Shown here: piece after piece, positions 32,758 to 42,456 of the stretch | How the letters are laid out: the number at the start of each line of letters is the position of its first letter | Numbering within the stretch: position 1 is the first letter of the stretch | DNA from: an aff. Roholtiella sp. LEGE 12411 | Lineage (GTDB): Bacteria > Cyanobacteriota > Cyanobacteriia > Cyanobacteriales > Nostocaceae | Direction: 5' to 3' | NCBI RefSeq assembly: GCF_015206995.1 | Contig: NZ_JADEXR010000032.1 | Location: forward strand, 1 to 51,219 | Length of the DNA stretch: 51,219 nt | Made by a program: the position numbers and the translations under genes | Notes under the pieces: generated by a model | Seen by the model: the letters and a program-made list of their open reading frames with translations, nothing else | Databases searched by the model: none | Told to the model about the DNA's origin: nothing

Positions 32758-32843
32758 ACTAATTCGTAATTCGTAATTAAGTTTTGTAACGGGTATTTAG
32801 ACAGTAAAGAGTGAGGAGTTATGAAAATCCTGACTCCTCACTC

Positions 32844-33170
32844 CTAGCTTTTAACTTGCTGAGAAATCCACTGTAAGTAAGCTTGAGAACCGGCAACAAT
32901 TGGTAAGGCAATAATTTCTGACACTTCATAAGAGTGCATTTCCCTAATTTTGGCTTCCAAAACAGGGAATTGCGCCAAATCAGTTTTAATCAGTAATTGC
33001 CATTCTTGCTCTTTGTTCAGTTGTCCTTGCCAAGTGTAAATTGAGTGAATTGGTAACAGACTTACGCAAGCAGCAAGTTTAGCTTTTACAAGGGCGTTTG
33101 CAATTGCTTCCGCCTCCTGTAGGTTGCCAACTGTCACCAATACCACACCATAGCTAGCAGGTGTCTCCAT
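32844..33170 (-). CDS. cutA: CutA1 divalent-cation tolerance protein
   Basis: A 108-residue trimeric ferredoxin-like protein. Family signatures seen are YGVVLVTVGNLQEAEAIANAL, AACVSLLPIHSIYTWQGQL and KIREMHSYEVSEIIALPI. It has been linked to copper tolerance, but its exact role remains unsettled. The ATG lies five bases after the stop of the HTH gene, so it is likely the last gene of a three-gene operon. Confidence 0.93.
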   Translation of the reverse strand: METPASYGVVLVTVGNLQEAEAIANALVKAKLAACVSLLPIHSIYTWQGQLNKEQEWQLLIKTDLAQFPVLEAKIREMHSYEVSEIIALPIVAGSQAYLQWISQQVKS

Positions 33171-33175
33171 AACCT

Positions 33176-34180
33176 CTAAAGCGTGGTAGACAAGGAATAG
33201 ACCTGACCATCAATCAACAGTCGTGTGATGCCCTTGGCTTGCAGATGAGTCCGAGCCTTGTGCAACATTTTACTATCGGGAACTTTAATTACGCGATCGC
33301 GCTTGGTAGAGAAGCGCTTTGCCACTCGATGATTATCAAACACAGGCAAAGTCTTTTGCTGGTTTTCGAGGTTGGGAATTTGTCCCAAGTCGCCAAAGTC
33401 CTTGAGTGGTCGCGTAATTAACTCTGAAGAACGGTCTATCACCAGATAGCAAGTTTTGGGCAAATGAGCTGCCGATAGTGGTAAAACTTCAACTGGTGCT
33501 TCACCTGGTCTTCGTCTTGCGACTAAAGGTCTTGGCTCGTCGAAGTCTTCATCTTCGTAATCTTCCTCCTCGAAATCGTCCTCTTCTAAATCGTCCTCTT
33601 CTAAATCGTCTAGCTCCTCTGATTCATCTAGCAAGTCTTCGCCTAACATTTGAGCGATGACGGTTGCTTCTGGATGCTCCTGCTCTAGGATAGGGCTAGG
33701 GATGCTTGCTATTTCCGGCAGCTTCGGTTCTACAGGTTCTAATTTCTCTGCTACTCTTAGCCGTGGTTTTTCTTCCGCTGAGGAGCGTCGCCGCACTCGT
33801 CTACTAGCAATTGACTCTGCCTCGGTAGAGTCCTCTGAGTAAGGTTCCCCCTTGACCACAGGCGGCTGTGGTTCAATATCCGGCAACTTTAAGCGAGGGC
33901 TTCCGTTGGTGGGAAGTTCTTTCTCTGGCTCTGGCTGAATCAACAAAGGCAACTGCTCGTAGTTTACCTGTGCTCTGCCTTCTGGAGTTCTAGCAGCACG
34001 TTTTAAAGAAACGAGATATTCGTACTCCTCTTCCTGCAAGGTACTTTTAAGCAGGCGGCTAATTGTCGAGTTACTGACTCCATAGCGGTCTGCCAAAGTT
34101 GAGGTTGTTTCGGCAGTCTCTCGATATAACTTAAGAATTTCTTGCTTGTCAGAATCTGTTAATTTTCTCACGGTAGACAC
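33176..34180 (-). CDS. HTH protein with long acidic linker
   Basis: About 334 residues. The first 50 (KLTDSDKQEILKLYRETAET, then ADRYGVSNSTISRLLKS) form a helix-turn-helix resembling transposase or sigma-like DNA-binding heads. A Pro/Glu-rich disordered middle includes an almost purely acidic run (LEEDDLEEDDFEEEDYEDED). The C-terminal domain (about 230-335) looks folded, with LPKTCYLVIDRSSELITRPL and KGITRLLIDGQVYSL. The start is GTG 34180 or TTG 34183. It sits 9 bases after the membrane-protein gene and 5 before cutA. I recognise it as a conserved cyanobacterial protein without an assigned role; regulation is a guess. Confidence 0.7.
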   Translation of the reverse strand: MSTVRKLTDSDKQEILKLYRETAETTSTLADRYGVSNSTISRLLKSTLQEEEYEYLVSLKRAARTPEGRAQVNYEQLPLLIQPEPEKELPTNGSPRLKLPDIEPQPPVVKGEPYSEDSTEAESIASRRVRRRSSAEEKPRLRVAEKLEPVEPKLPEIASIPSPILEQEHPEATVIAQMLGEDLLDESEELDDLEEDDLEEDDFEEEDYEDEDFDEPRPLVARRRPGEAPVEVLPLSAAHLPKTCYLVIDRSSELITRPLKDFGDLGQIPNLENQQKTLPVFDNHRVAKRFSTKRDRVIKVPDSKMLHKARTHLQAKGITRLLIDGQVYSLSTTL

Positions 34181-34192
34181 CAAAAATCTTTG

Positions 34193-35068
34193 CTAAGCTC
34201 GTTTTCGTCCGCTGGTACGTCGCGATCGCCTTAATGATGCGTCATATTCTAGAACAGCTCCCATACCAAATAAAACTCCACTAAACACCCAAAACACTTC
34301 TAATATCTCCCCACTTTGATAATTGGGCCCCTGGGCATATTTAAACCACATATCTGCAATGTAGAGCGAAAATGCTGCCGCTGCAATCATTCGCCAAGAC
34401 TGGGAAACTCTTCCTCCCCAAAAGGCTAGCAGTAGAGTGGTGGCAATAATTAACAGAACTACATCGCTAACTACATAAAACCAATTCAAAATAGCTACTA
34501 GCAGCTCTGAGGAAGTTGCCTGTTGCATAGAAATCCACCATGCCAACAAACTACCGAACACTGCAATTGCCAACACAATTAGCCATTGCCATCTCTCCAG
34601 ATTGATTCGTCTGGAAGCCACAGCTAAAATCATGCCTGCACCCAGAAACAGATAAGTCAGTACAAAAAATATATCGCCTAAAGACACATCCGGTTCTTCT
34701 TTTAAAACTATTTCGGTGTAACCAAAAATTATCCCCCCTATAAAATAAGAAAGCATACCTAAGCCAATTGAGAGCCACACATTCCGACCACTGACAATTT
34801 GCGGACTAAGCCAGTTCCTCAAGCATAAGATACAGGCACCCAGATAAGCGAAGGCTTCAAAAATATTTGTCCCAACCACATACCACTCGGCACGACTTTC
34901 CATGCCATCTGCTGCGGGAATTTTAGCGCTAAACAACAAAAAGTATAACAGTGCCAGTACGGCCCAACCCATACTAGCTATGACAATATTCCCCGTGGTG
35001 AAAATGGATTTAGATCGCAATGAATTGTCGTAAGAGCTATGCATATAGGCTTGATTATGTAAATGCAC
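34193..35068 (-). CDS. Multi-pass membrane protein of unknown function
   Basis: About 291 residues with roughly eight hydrophobic helices, starting near residue 30 (VIASMGWAVLALLYFLLF) and ending near 265, with a short Arg-rich cytoplasmic tail (RRSRRTSGRKRA). No Sec signal or known catalytic motif. A second ATG at residue 9 is possible. It heads a compact leftward cluster with the HTH protein and cutA. Homologues appear to be cyanobacterial; function unknown. Confidence 0.72.
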   Translation of the reverse strand: MHLHNQAYMHSSYDNSLRSKSIFTTGNIVIASMGWAVLALLYFLLFSAKIPAADGMESRAEWYVVGTNIFEAFAYLGACILCLRNWLSPQIVSGRNVWLSIGLGMLSYFIGGIIFGYTEIVLKEEPDVSLGDIFFVLTYLFLGAGMILAVASRRINLERWQWLIVLAIAVFGSLLAWWISMQQATSSELLVAILNWFYVVSDVVLLIIATTLLLAFWGGRVSQSWRMIAAAAFSLYIADMWFKYAQGPNYQSGEILEVFWVFSGVLFGMGAVLEYDASLRRSRRTSGRKRA

Positions 35069-35185
35069 TCTGGCAGTATTTCGGCTTACAGAACTGTGTG
35101 GCTAGCAGTTTATCTGCCAATCTATGCACAATTCGATGCCAAAGGGAAGTGCCAGTGGCAGTAAATTTATGAAACATTTTCCATG

Positions 35186-35845
35186 CTACTGCCACAATTT
35201 ACTTATTGGCGATTGATTTAGCCAACTGGTAAACAGCGATCGCTCTGCCTCTGGCATATCTTCTAACCTATAAAGCGCCTGATGGGCAAAATTGGCGTTG
35301 CCAAAATATGCTTTTCCTAATCGATGCAGTTCTTGCAAAAGGCTAACTAGATGATTTTCTTGCCAAGTGGGCAGTTTGGCTGTTTGCAAAGGATTCGTAG
35401 ACATCAAGTGTTTAACTGCTTCTAGGGAAGATGCTTGAGGAAATTGCTTCTGCTGTAATACTTCTGCAATATCTTTTTCAAATAATGCTGCTTGCCGAGT
35501 CCCTAAAAACTCTTCAATGTCGATATAAACTGCTTGCAGTAGCAAAATACTGGCTTGGATTAAAATCTCCGTCTTGCCATGACCACCTGTGTCACTACCT
35601 AGCTGATCTAACCGGATTTTACCCCAAACGCTAAAGCGCTCCGGTTCTTCGAGCAAGACACAGGCTTTACCCCGATTATCGGTTAATTCTCTCCACAAGG
35701 CTCTAGCTTCTTCCTCTTGACTAGCTTTGAAGACACTAATCAAGCGAAAGGTCTGCCCCTGATAATGGAGGATCGGCACTTGCTGATCCCGTTTTGGGTG
35801 CTGAATACTTGATATTTCAACATCCTGCCGTTTGAGAATAAACAT
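35186..35845 (-). CDS. Conserved cyanobacterial protein of unknown function
   Basis: A 219-residue soluble protein. The N-terminal third is beta-rich (VPILHYQGQTFRLISVF; ACVLLEEPERFSVWGKI); the rest is helical with GHGKTEILIQASILLLQAV. No catalytic motif stands out, and GHGKT is not a full P-loop context. It lies 117 bp upstream of the membrane-protein gene and reads the same way, so it may share regulation. I do not recognise a function. Confidence 0.65.
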   Translation of the reverse strand: MFILKRQDVEISSIQHPKRDQQVPILHYQGQTFRLISVFKASQEEEARALWRELTDNRGKACVLLEEPERFSVWGKIRLDQLGSDTGGHGKTEILIQASILLLQAVYIDIEEFLGTRQAALFEKDIAEVLQQKQFPQASSLEAVKHLMSTNPLQTAKLPTWQENHLVSLLQELHRLGKAYFGNANFAHQALYRLEDMPEAERSLFTSWLNQSPISKLWQ

Positions 35846-36201
35846 GGCACTAGCAAATAACTCCTCACAGGGGCATTTTTAATATCGGATAAATAATTGC
35901 ATTTGGCAGCATCAGCAAGAGTAAAATTACTTAACATGCTGATGGAATAAGCTTAGCGATCGCGGTATGCTTCTCCAGGGAAGCTGCCCAAAGGGCATTG
36001 AGACTGACAGGCAAATAACTCCTTGACAACACAATATATCTGACCAATACCCCATATACTTCGTTTTTAGTGTACATTGACTGACTAGCGACTTGGATCT
36101 TAGCCTTGCTAGTGGTAAATCTGCAATTTTCGATTGCTTGTTGGTAAGGGAGAACGATATAATTAAATTGATGACTCCTTTGGGAGCCAGTAATTTAACT
36201 T
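35846..36201. other. Intergenic region upstream of tRNA-Arg
   Basis: It contains AGCTGCCCAAAGGGCATTGAG (a small GCCC/GGGC hairpin) near 35980 and the tRNA promoter region. Open frames here have no support. Confidence 0.4.
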
Positions 36202-36274
36202 GGGCGCGTAGCTCAGTGGATAGAGCCACGGATTTCTAATCCGTTGGTCGCAGGTTCGAACCCTGCCGCGCTCG
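36202..36274 (+). tRNA. trnR-UCU: tRNA-Arg (anticodon TCT)
   Basis: The full cloverleaf is visible: acceptor GGGCGCG with CGCGCTC, D arm GCTC..GAGC, anticodon stem ACGGA/TCCGT closing the loop TTTCTAA (anticodon TCT), and T arm GCAGG-TTCGAAC-CCTGC. The discriminator is G; CCA is not encoded. It reads AGA/AGG codons. Confidence 0.97.
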
Positions 36275-36282
36275 TTTTATAA

Positions 36283-36356
36283 GGAACTTCCAAAGAATAA
36301 ATTATTCAAAAAAACAAGAGATAGCAGATATTTCATAATGATAATCATTATGAGAA
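36283..36356 (+). mobile_element. Partial MITE-like element carrying a Fur-box-like palindrome
   Basis: GGAACTTCCAAAGAATAAAT then TATTCAAAAAAACAAGAGAT matches, with small changes, the left half of the element at 38850-38951. The right half is missing. It begins nine bases after the tRNA. Confidence 0.65.
36334..36352. promoter_or_regulatory. Fur-box-like palindrome
   Basis: CATAATGATAATCATTATG is a perfect 9-1-9 palindrome and matches the classical 19-bp Fur consensus GATAATGATAATCATTATC at 17 of 19 positions (only the outer base pair differs). No coding gene starts just downstream on either strand: a terminator lies 10 bp to the right and the tRNA 60 bp to the left. Confidence 0.6.
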
Positions 36357-36361
36357 TGGAG

Positions 36362-36398
36362 AAAATGGGTACGGTTTAGCTACCGTACCCATTTTTAT
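36362..36398 (+). terminator. Rho-independent-type terminator
   Basis: AAAATGGGTACGGT pairs perfectly (14 bp) with ACCGTACCCATTTT around the loop TTAGCT, followed by TATTA. It could end the tRNA transcript or serve both directions. Confidence 0.8.
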
Positions 36399-36443
36399 TA
36401 CTTAAGAACAGGTATAGGACTAGTATTTGATTTTTGAAATATA

Positions 36444-36470
36444 CGTAGGGTGGACATTGCCCACCTTACG
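36444..36470 (-). terminator. Hairpin 3' of ftsH
   Basis: CGTAGGGTGG and CCACCTTACG pair over 10 bp with one G-U and a 7-base loop, 53 bp beyond the ftsH stop. No strong U-tract follows on the ftsH strand. The sequence is of the dispersed type common in cyanobacteria. Confidence 0.45.
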
Positions 36471-36522
36471 CTTAAGCCTCAAGTCTACTGAATTTTTTCA
36501 AATATCAAACCGGACTCCTCTA

Positions 36523-38409
36523 TTACAGTTGCGGTACGTACTGTTGCTTATCTGGTACGTCGGTATACTCAGCTACTATCTGGCGGAATTCTTCGCCGTC
36601 AATAGTTTCTTTTTCGATGAGCAAATCCACTAGGCGATCAGTGACAGTGCGATGGTCACGCACAATCTTCTTAGCTATTTGGTAACAATCTTCGACGATC
36701 GCCCGAACTTGGCCATCAATGCGAGAGGCAATAGATTCAGAATATTCAGAGCGAGTTGTCCAGTCACGACCCAAGAAAACTTCACCCTGTTGGCTTTCCA
36801 GTGATAGCGGCCCTAAATCGGACATCCCAAAACGTGTTACCATCTGCCGTGCCATTCCCGACAATTGCTGTAAGTCTCCACCTGCACCAGTTGTCACTTC
36901 CGCAGGGCCAAAAATTACCTCTTCGGCGGCGCGACCACCCAAAGCGCCTGTAATCCTGGCTTTGAGTTGGGAACGGGAAATTAATCCTTGTTCTTCGTTG
37001 GGAGTAAACCAAGTCAAACCTTGCGCTTGTCCCCGTGGAATGAGAGTAACTTTCTGTACAGGGTCGTGGTCTTTTAACAAAGTTCCAACTAAAGCGTGTC
37101 CAATTTCATGGTATGCAATTAAGCGCTTGCTCTTGCTGTCTACCAAGGGAGTACCTTCCATCCCTGCGACTACCCGATCCACAGCATCATCAATTTCGCG
37201 GAGGGTGATTGCTTCTTTACGTCTTCTGGCGGTGAGAATGGCAGCCTCGTTGAGTAGGTTGGCTAAGTCAGCGCCAGTAAATCCGGGAGTGCGGCGAGCG
37301 ATCGCATCTAAGGAAACGCTTGGGTCTAGTTTCTTGTTGCGTGCGTGGACTTGCAGAATTTCCAAGCGCCCTTTAATGTCGGGTGCATCAACTGTCACTT
37401 GACGGTCAAAGCGTCCCGGACGCAACAATGCTGAGTCTAATACGTCAGGACGGTTGGTGGCAGCAATAATAATGATGCCTGTGTTCCCTTCAAACCCATC
37501 CATTTCGGTCAGCAACTGGTTAAGAGTTTGTTCTCTCTCGTCGTTACCACCACCAATACCAGCACCCCGTTGGCGTCCAACGGCGTCGATTTCATCAATA
37601 AAGATAATACAGGGAGCGTTGTCTTTAGCTTTCTTGAAGAGGTCGCGTACACGGGATGCACCCACACCAACAAACATTTCCACGAATTCCGAACCGGAGA
37701 TGCTGAAGAACGGTACGCCTGCTTCCCCGGCGATCGCTTTTGCAAGCAGGGTCTTACCAGTTCCTGGAGGCCCTACTAGTAGTACTCCTTTGGGAATGCG
37801 CGCGCCTACTGCGGTAAATCTTTCTGGCTGCTTCAGAAAGGTAACGACTTCTTGCAGTTCTTCTTTAGCTTCTTCAATACCTGCTACGTCGTCAAATTTG
37901 ACGCCAGTTTTTGCCTCCATTTGGAAGCGAGCACGAGATTTACCGAAGTTCATTGCTTGACCTGGCCCGCCAGGAAGGTTGCTAGAGCGCCGGAACAAAA
38001 AGAACAATCCAGTAATCAATAAAATTGGAAAAATCAGATTACCCAATAGTCCCCAGATTGCGCCATCGTTCCGCATGGGGTGAGCATCAAAATTGATACC
38101 TTTTTGTTTGAGCTTGCTAATTAACTCAGGAGCGTTAACAGGCAGATCTACCCGCCACCTTTGTGTACGATTTTCGATATCTTGATCAGCGGCTTCGACA
38201 ATTGCTGTCCTACCGCCTTCGTACAGATCCACATTGGTAACGCGATCGGCGTCTAAGTATTCTAGAAAGCGACCATAAGTCATGCGGGTATTGGCTGCAT
38301 TTTTACTCATGTCCGTAGGAGCGCCAGCAAATGCTCCTTGCCAGAAGAAAAAGCCAATCACCAGAGCCGGCAATGTCCAGAGTACTAGGACTCTCCAAGA
38401 GAATTTCAT
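36523..38409 (-). CDS. ftsH: ATP-dependent zinc metalloprotease FtsH
   Basis: A 628-residue membrane AAA protease. Two membrane helices (about 7-27 and 115-137) frame a periplasmic/lumenal domain. The AAA module has Walker A GPPGTGKT and Walker [10 protein letters not shown], with the second region of homology [19 protein letters not shown]. The protease domain has the zinc motif HEIGH. Cyanobacterial homologues of this type form thylakoid hexamers that turn over damaged photosystem II D1. Length and motifs are complete. The ATG at 38409 directly precedes the first helix. Monocistronic. Confidence 0.97.
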   Translation of the reverse strand: MKFSWRVLVLWTLPALVIGFFFWQGAFAGAPTDMSKNAANTRMTYGRFLEYLDADRVTNVDLYEGGRTAIVEAADQDIENRTQRWRVDLPVNAPELISKLKQKGINFDAHPMRNDGAIWGLLGNLIFPILLITGLFFLFRRSSNLPGGPGQAMNFGKSRARFQMEAKTGVKFDDVAGIEEAKEELQEVVTFLKQPERFTAVGARIPKGVLLVGPPGTGKTLLAKAIAGEAGVPFFSISGSEFVEMFVGVGASRVRDLFKKAKDNAPCIIFIDEIDAVGRQRGAGIGGGNDEREQTLNQLLTEMDGFEGNTGIIIIAATNRPDVLDSALLRPGRFDRQVTVDAPDIKGRLEILQVHARNKKLDPSVSLDAIARRTPGFTGADLANLLNEAAILTARRRKEAITLREIDDAVDRVVAGMEGTPLVDSKSKRLIAYHEIGHALVGTLLKDHDPVQKVTLIPRGQAQGLTWFTPNEEQGLISRSQLKARITGALGGRAAEEVIFGPAEVTTGAGGDLQQLSGMARQMVTRFGMSDLGPLSLESQQGEVFLGRDWTTRSEYSESIASRIDGQVRAIVEDCYQIAKKIVRDHRTVTDRLVDLLIEKETIDGEEFRQIVAEYTDVPDKQQYVPQL

Positions 38410-38849
38410 TTTAATTTGCCTCTAGATGCCTATACAACTCATCAGCTTTAGCAACCGAATGGTGCATCACTCTGTCACTATATAGCTGTGAAACGGATAT
38501 TTATAAATCCATTTTGTTTAATTTGATGTCTTATATGCATTGCCATAGAGCCACTGGGGCATTACGACTATGCCATCAAGAATCTTAATCAAATTTAACT
38601 TAATTTTAATACAGCTTGGATAAACAAGCAGAAAATTTCAAATGTAAAGCGCCATGAGTTAATGCTACTAAAATCGCTTGTCAAAGCTAGAAGTGAGCGA
38701 TATCAGTAACTGTGGTGGCGATCGCCTAGCGCATGAGGCAAACACAACGGAGTAAAATGTCTGCGGATCTTCTTGGTAAGCGAAGTGAGTTGCTTGGAGC
38801 GTGCGAATTTTAAATTCTGAGATAAGTTATAAAAGATACATTCTCTTAC
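38410..38849. other. Intergenic region upstream of ftsH
   Basis: About 440 bp with the ftsH promoter. No gene is supported; an open leftward frame at 38703-38930 has no domain. A TGAGGCAAACACAACGGAGT piece near 38730 looks repeat-like. Confidence 0.4.
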
Positions 38850-38951
38850 GGGACTTCCAAAGAATAAAATATTCCAAAAAAAACAAAAGACAGCATCTTT
38901 GATAAGAATAATAATTATTGATGATGACATAATTTATTTTTTGGAAGTCCC
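38850..38951 (+). mobile_element. MITE-like element abutting a truncated transposase
   Basis: The left end GGGACTTCCAAAGAATAAAA and the right end, inverted GGGACTTCCAAAAAATAAAT, are near-identical terminal inverted repeats (18 of 20). Internally AATAATAATTATT is a palindrome at the place where the 36283 copy has its Fur-box-like sequence. 102 bp, non-coding. Confidence 0.8.
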
Positions 38952-39645
38952 TAAACGAGTTACTTTAGCTATTAAAGCTGTTCAACAACAAAATACTTTA
39001 GTTGCAATTATCACTTATCTTTTAGCACTAATTGAACCTTTAAATCTGAAAGTAGAGCGATTGTATTTAGACCGAGAATTCTTCTGTGTTCCAGTCATTA
39101 GATGGTTGCAAGCTCTTGACATCCCCTTTGAAATGCCAGTAATTATTCGAGGCAAACATGGCGGTACTAGACAATTAATTAGAGGTCGGCGTAGTTACAA
39201 GACCAGTTATACTTTAAACAGCGATAAGTATGGCTCAGTCACTTTTAATGTGTGGATAGTTTGTACATATAAAAATGGTAAAATACGAGCGCATGGTCGG
39301 GAGTTTTTTATCTATGCTGTTTATAAAGTTAAGCTGTCATTACATTCAATACATGATGACTACCGCCTCTGTTTTGGGATTGAGAGTAGCTACCGCATGA
39401 AAAACCAGTGCCGAATTAAAACTACTATTAAAAATCCTACCATTCGACTTTTATTTGTAGCTTTAGCGTTTTTAATTATTAATATTTGGATTTATCTAGT
39501 ATGGCATTATCTTAGCCGTTTAAAAAGAAGCAGACGACAAGTTTTTTCTCATCTATTTACCCTCAAACAAATGCTTGAATTTTTACGTCAAACAGTAGAC
39601 CGCAACTATGGGGTAGCCTGGGAAGTTTGTTTACCATTTGGCTGA
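38952..39645 (+). pseudogene. 5'-truncated DDE transposase (ISH3-like)
   Basis: About 230 codons remain, open to the stop. LERLYLDREFF-like sequence (VERLYLDREFFCVPVIRWLQ) holds the second catalytic Asp, and FGIESSYRMK holds the Glu. IRLLFVALAFLIINIWIYLV and NYGVAWEVCLPFG end it. The N-terminal part with the first Asp is absent, replaced at 38951 by the small element. The family assignment to ISH3/IS4-type is from motif memory. Inactive. The open frame appears longer (from 38899) only because it reads into the element. Confidence 0.75.
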
Positions 39646-40074
39646 TTTTGGTTGATTTTTAGGGCTTATCTATAAGTGAATCTTATTGTTCAACTCTCAC
39701 AATCATTTTCTGTACATTTCCCAAAAACGGTATTATACACTACCATTTTTTAGCGATGGCTACGCCCGCCGAAGGCATCGCAAAACTTTTCGGTCTACTG
39801 AATTTGATCTACAGGAAATTTCATAGCGATCGCCCAAAACTTTTGTATGCAATATATATTATTATAATATAATCATTACTTAATAATGTTTAAAAGTTTG
39901 TAAGCCTATGCTTGGTAAAAGTTTTAGACTTCAATATCGTAAAAAGTATAGGCATGGAATTTAAATTATTTTAATTTTCACCATAAAAGTAGCGCAAGAT
40001 CCCTAAATAATAAAGATGGCTAATAGCTTTTCGTTAATTAACGATTAACTATTAACCATCGACAAAAGTACAAT
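39646..40074. other. Intergenic region with dispersed palindrome
   Basis: AGCGATGGCTACGCCCGCCG followed by AAGGCATCGC (about 39754-39783) is a Nostoc-type dispersed hairpin with GCGATG..CATCGC arms. The rest is AT-rich and lies 3' of both the transposase remnant and ndhB. No gene is seen. Confidence 0.45.
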
Positions 40075-41637
40075 CTACAACTCTTCTGGTTGCTTAATAG
40101 AAATAGTACTTACCTGAGTTCTGTCAACAATTGATGCTTGTAAAATTGGGGTATGGGAGATGGAATTGTTAGCCAAGGTAAACAGCGGATTTGACAAAAT
40201 TCCTGCTACGGAAGTAGCGATTAATGTTACCACTAATCCTACCTGCAAAGGTCTAAACCCAGGCAAATTCCAACGCACTTCGGGATAATTCTTCACCACG
40301 TCGGACATTTCTTGGGGTTCTTTGACTACCATCATCTTGACCACGCGGATGTAGTAGTAGATAGAGACTACAGTAGTAACTAACCCCAGCAATACTAAGC
40401 CGTATTGTCTAGCCTGCCAACCAGCCCAAAATAGGTAAATCTTGCCGAAAAACCCAGCTAATGGTGGAATACCACCCAAGGAAAGCAGGGAAATACTCAA
40501 CCCCAATGTGAGGAGTGGATCTTTTTGATACAGACCTGAGTATTCAGTAATCTGGTCGGTTCCTGTCCGCAGGGAGAACAAAATTATGCAGGTAAAACCG
40601 CACAGGTTCATGAACAGGTAGATTAGCAAATAAAACACCATACTGGCATATCCTGCCTCAGTGCCAGAAACCAAACCAATCATCACAAACCCAGCTTGGG
40701 CAATGGATGAATAAGCTAGCATCCGTTTCATGCTGGTTTGGGCTAGGGCGACTACGTTGCCCAATATCATACTGAGAACAGCGAGGGCGGTGAAGACAAA
40801 CCTCCACTCATCTGCAACAAGAGGGAAGGCTGTTGTCAGCAAGCGGATGGCTAGGGCAAACCCAGCTGCTTTGGAACCAACAGATAAAAAGGCAATCACT
40901 GGAGTGGGAGCGCCTTCGTAAACGTCTGGTGTCCATTGGTGGAAGGGTGCAGCCGAAATTTTAAAACCAATACCTGCAATTACGAAAACAAGAGCAATCA
41001 CCAAACCTAAAGATTGACCGAGGTTAGCTGTGGCAATGCCGTTTGCGATCGCACTCAGCTCCGTTTCTCCACCCGATAAGCCGTATAACAGTGATACACC
41101 GTACAAAAATACTGCTGTACTGGAAGCTCCAATTAACAGGTATTTCAGCGCTGCTTCATTAGAGCGGGGGTCACGCTTGGTATAACCTGTTAACAAGTAA
41201 GAGGAGATACTTAGGGTTTCTAGAGAGATGAAAATCATTACCAACTCACTAGCCCCGGATAAAAACATCCCCCCTAGGGTAGCGGACATCAAAATAGCGA
41301 TAAATTCGGCTAAAGGGGTGCCACTCTGCTCCACGTAGCGAATTGACATCAATATAGTCACAACGGCAGATAAAGCAATGATACCGCGAAAGACGATACT
41401 GAGGTCGTCACCATTAAAGCCACCGCTAAAAGAGATGGGATTGGCAGCATCCCATTGAAAATACAGGGCGACAATCGAAGTAAGTAAACCTGCGATCGCT
41501 AGATATCCAATCCAGCGTGAGGATGTACGCCCCAAAATCAAATCAACAATCAAAACCCCCAAGAGGGTGATAATTACAATTCCCTCTGGTAAAATCGTTC
41601 CAGCATTTAACTGGGATGCAAGATTAGCAAAATCCAT
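40075..41637 (-). CDS. ndhB: NAD(P)H-quinone oxidoreductase subunit 2
   Basis: A 520-residue core membrane subunit of cyanobacterial NDH-1, involved in respiration and cyclic electron flow around photosystem I in the thylakoid membrane. About 14 hydrophobic helices are visible. Conserved antiporter-like stretches include [35 protein letters not shown] and [15 protein letters not shown]. The length matches cyanobacterial NdhB, and the ATG at 41637 fits the family start. Monocistronic, as is usual for cyanobacterial ndhB. Confidence 0.97.
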   Translation of the reverse strand: MDFANLASQLNAGTILPEGIVIITLLGVLIVDLILGRTSSRWIGYLAIAGLLTSIVALYFQWDAANPISFSGGFNGDDLSIVFRGIIALSAVVTILMSIRYVEQSGTPLAEFIAILMSATLGGMFLSGASELVMIFISLETLSISSYLLTGYTKRDPRSNEAALKYLLIGASSTAVFLYGVSLLYGLSGGETELSAIANGIATANLGQSLGLVIALVFVIAGIGFKISAAPFHQWTPDVYEGAPTPVIAFLSVGSKAAGFALAIRLLTTAFPLVADEWRFVFTALAVLSMILGNVVALAQTSMKRMLAYSSIAQAGFVMIGLVSGTEAGYASMVFYLLIYLFMNLCGFTCIILFSLRTGTDQITEYSGLYQKDPLLTLGLSISLLSLGGIPPLAGFFGKIYLFWAGWQARQYGLVLLGLVTTVVSIYYYIRVVKMMVVKEPQEMSDVVKNYPEVRWNLPGFRPLQVGLVVTLIATSVAGILSNPLFTLANNSISHTPILQASIVDRTQVSTISIKQPEEL

Positions 41638-42456
41638 GAGATATATAGGTTTTGGCGATCAGACATTAAGGCTAACTTTGTTTATTCTATCTATTGTTCT
41701 TGACCAAAGTTACATCCACTTTTCTGTCTGTGTGTAGAGATGTGTTGAGATTAAAAATGATCTTGGGGAATAGAAATAGCGTTATGCTCCTGGTGAGAAA
41801 GCAATGCTGTTTCTGAAAACACACGCAAATAGACTGTGCTATCTTTTTCGTATAATTCTGTCTTTGCCTCAGTAATACAATGCTTATGTCCTGTAAATTA
41901 AACTTTTGCCAAAATTAAATGAAGTATCTTTTGTCCTTCCGCTTCCTGCACAAGCAGTAAGATGATATCACCTTAACGAATTGCTTACATAGTTTTGCTT
42001 CCCTGAGATGAGTACAAACCCCACTTCGCTTTTGCTCTAAAGTTTGGTTTAATTTGGTCACAACATCTTTGAAAGCAGAGGAATAAAAGAGTGGAGGAGG
42101 TGAGTGAACAACTACTCTTATTCCCCCCATCTCCCCTTCTGTCCCTCCTCTGACCTCCTCCGTTCAGTCACAAAAGGGTATTCTCGTATTACACTTCAGG
42201 GGTATTTTGAAAACTATAGTCACCAATTCTGCGCTAGATAAGTTAAAGATTGAAGTAGCTGGATCATACCTAACGTTCCCCTACCCTATCCTCTGGGAAG
42301 GACTACGCCCAAAGTTTAGCGGATTTTCACTCTAACGGGCAGTTTGTGTGAGGATTAAATCACAGGCCTAAGCGTGACGTTTTATCTTGACAATTCGCCG
42401 AAATTACCTCAATTTGACTGTTTAGCTTAGCAGCTATTCTTTTTTTTGAAATTTCC
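41638..42456. other. Long divergent intergenic region
   Basis: 820 bp between ndhB and topA. It is not obviously repetitive. A rightward TTG frame at 42207-42335 (42 codons, LKTIVTNSALDKLKIEVAGS...) has protein-like composition, but I cannot place it. A 71-codon leftward frame at 41915-42130 looks accidental. Confidence 0.4.

Noticed and set aside
36334-36352. Fur box regulating ftsH or the tRNA
   Set aside because: It lies 3' of ftsH and 3' of the tRNA, with a terminator directly beyond; promoter control of either is not supported.
41915-42130. 71-codon leftward open frame upstream of topA
   Set aside because: No ribosome site or protein-like pattern; probably chance.
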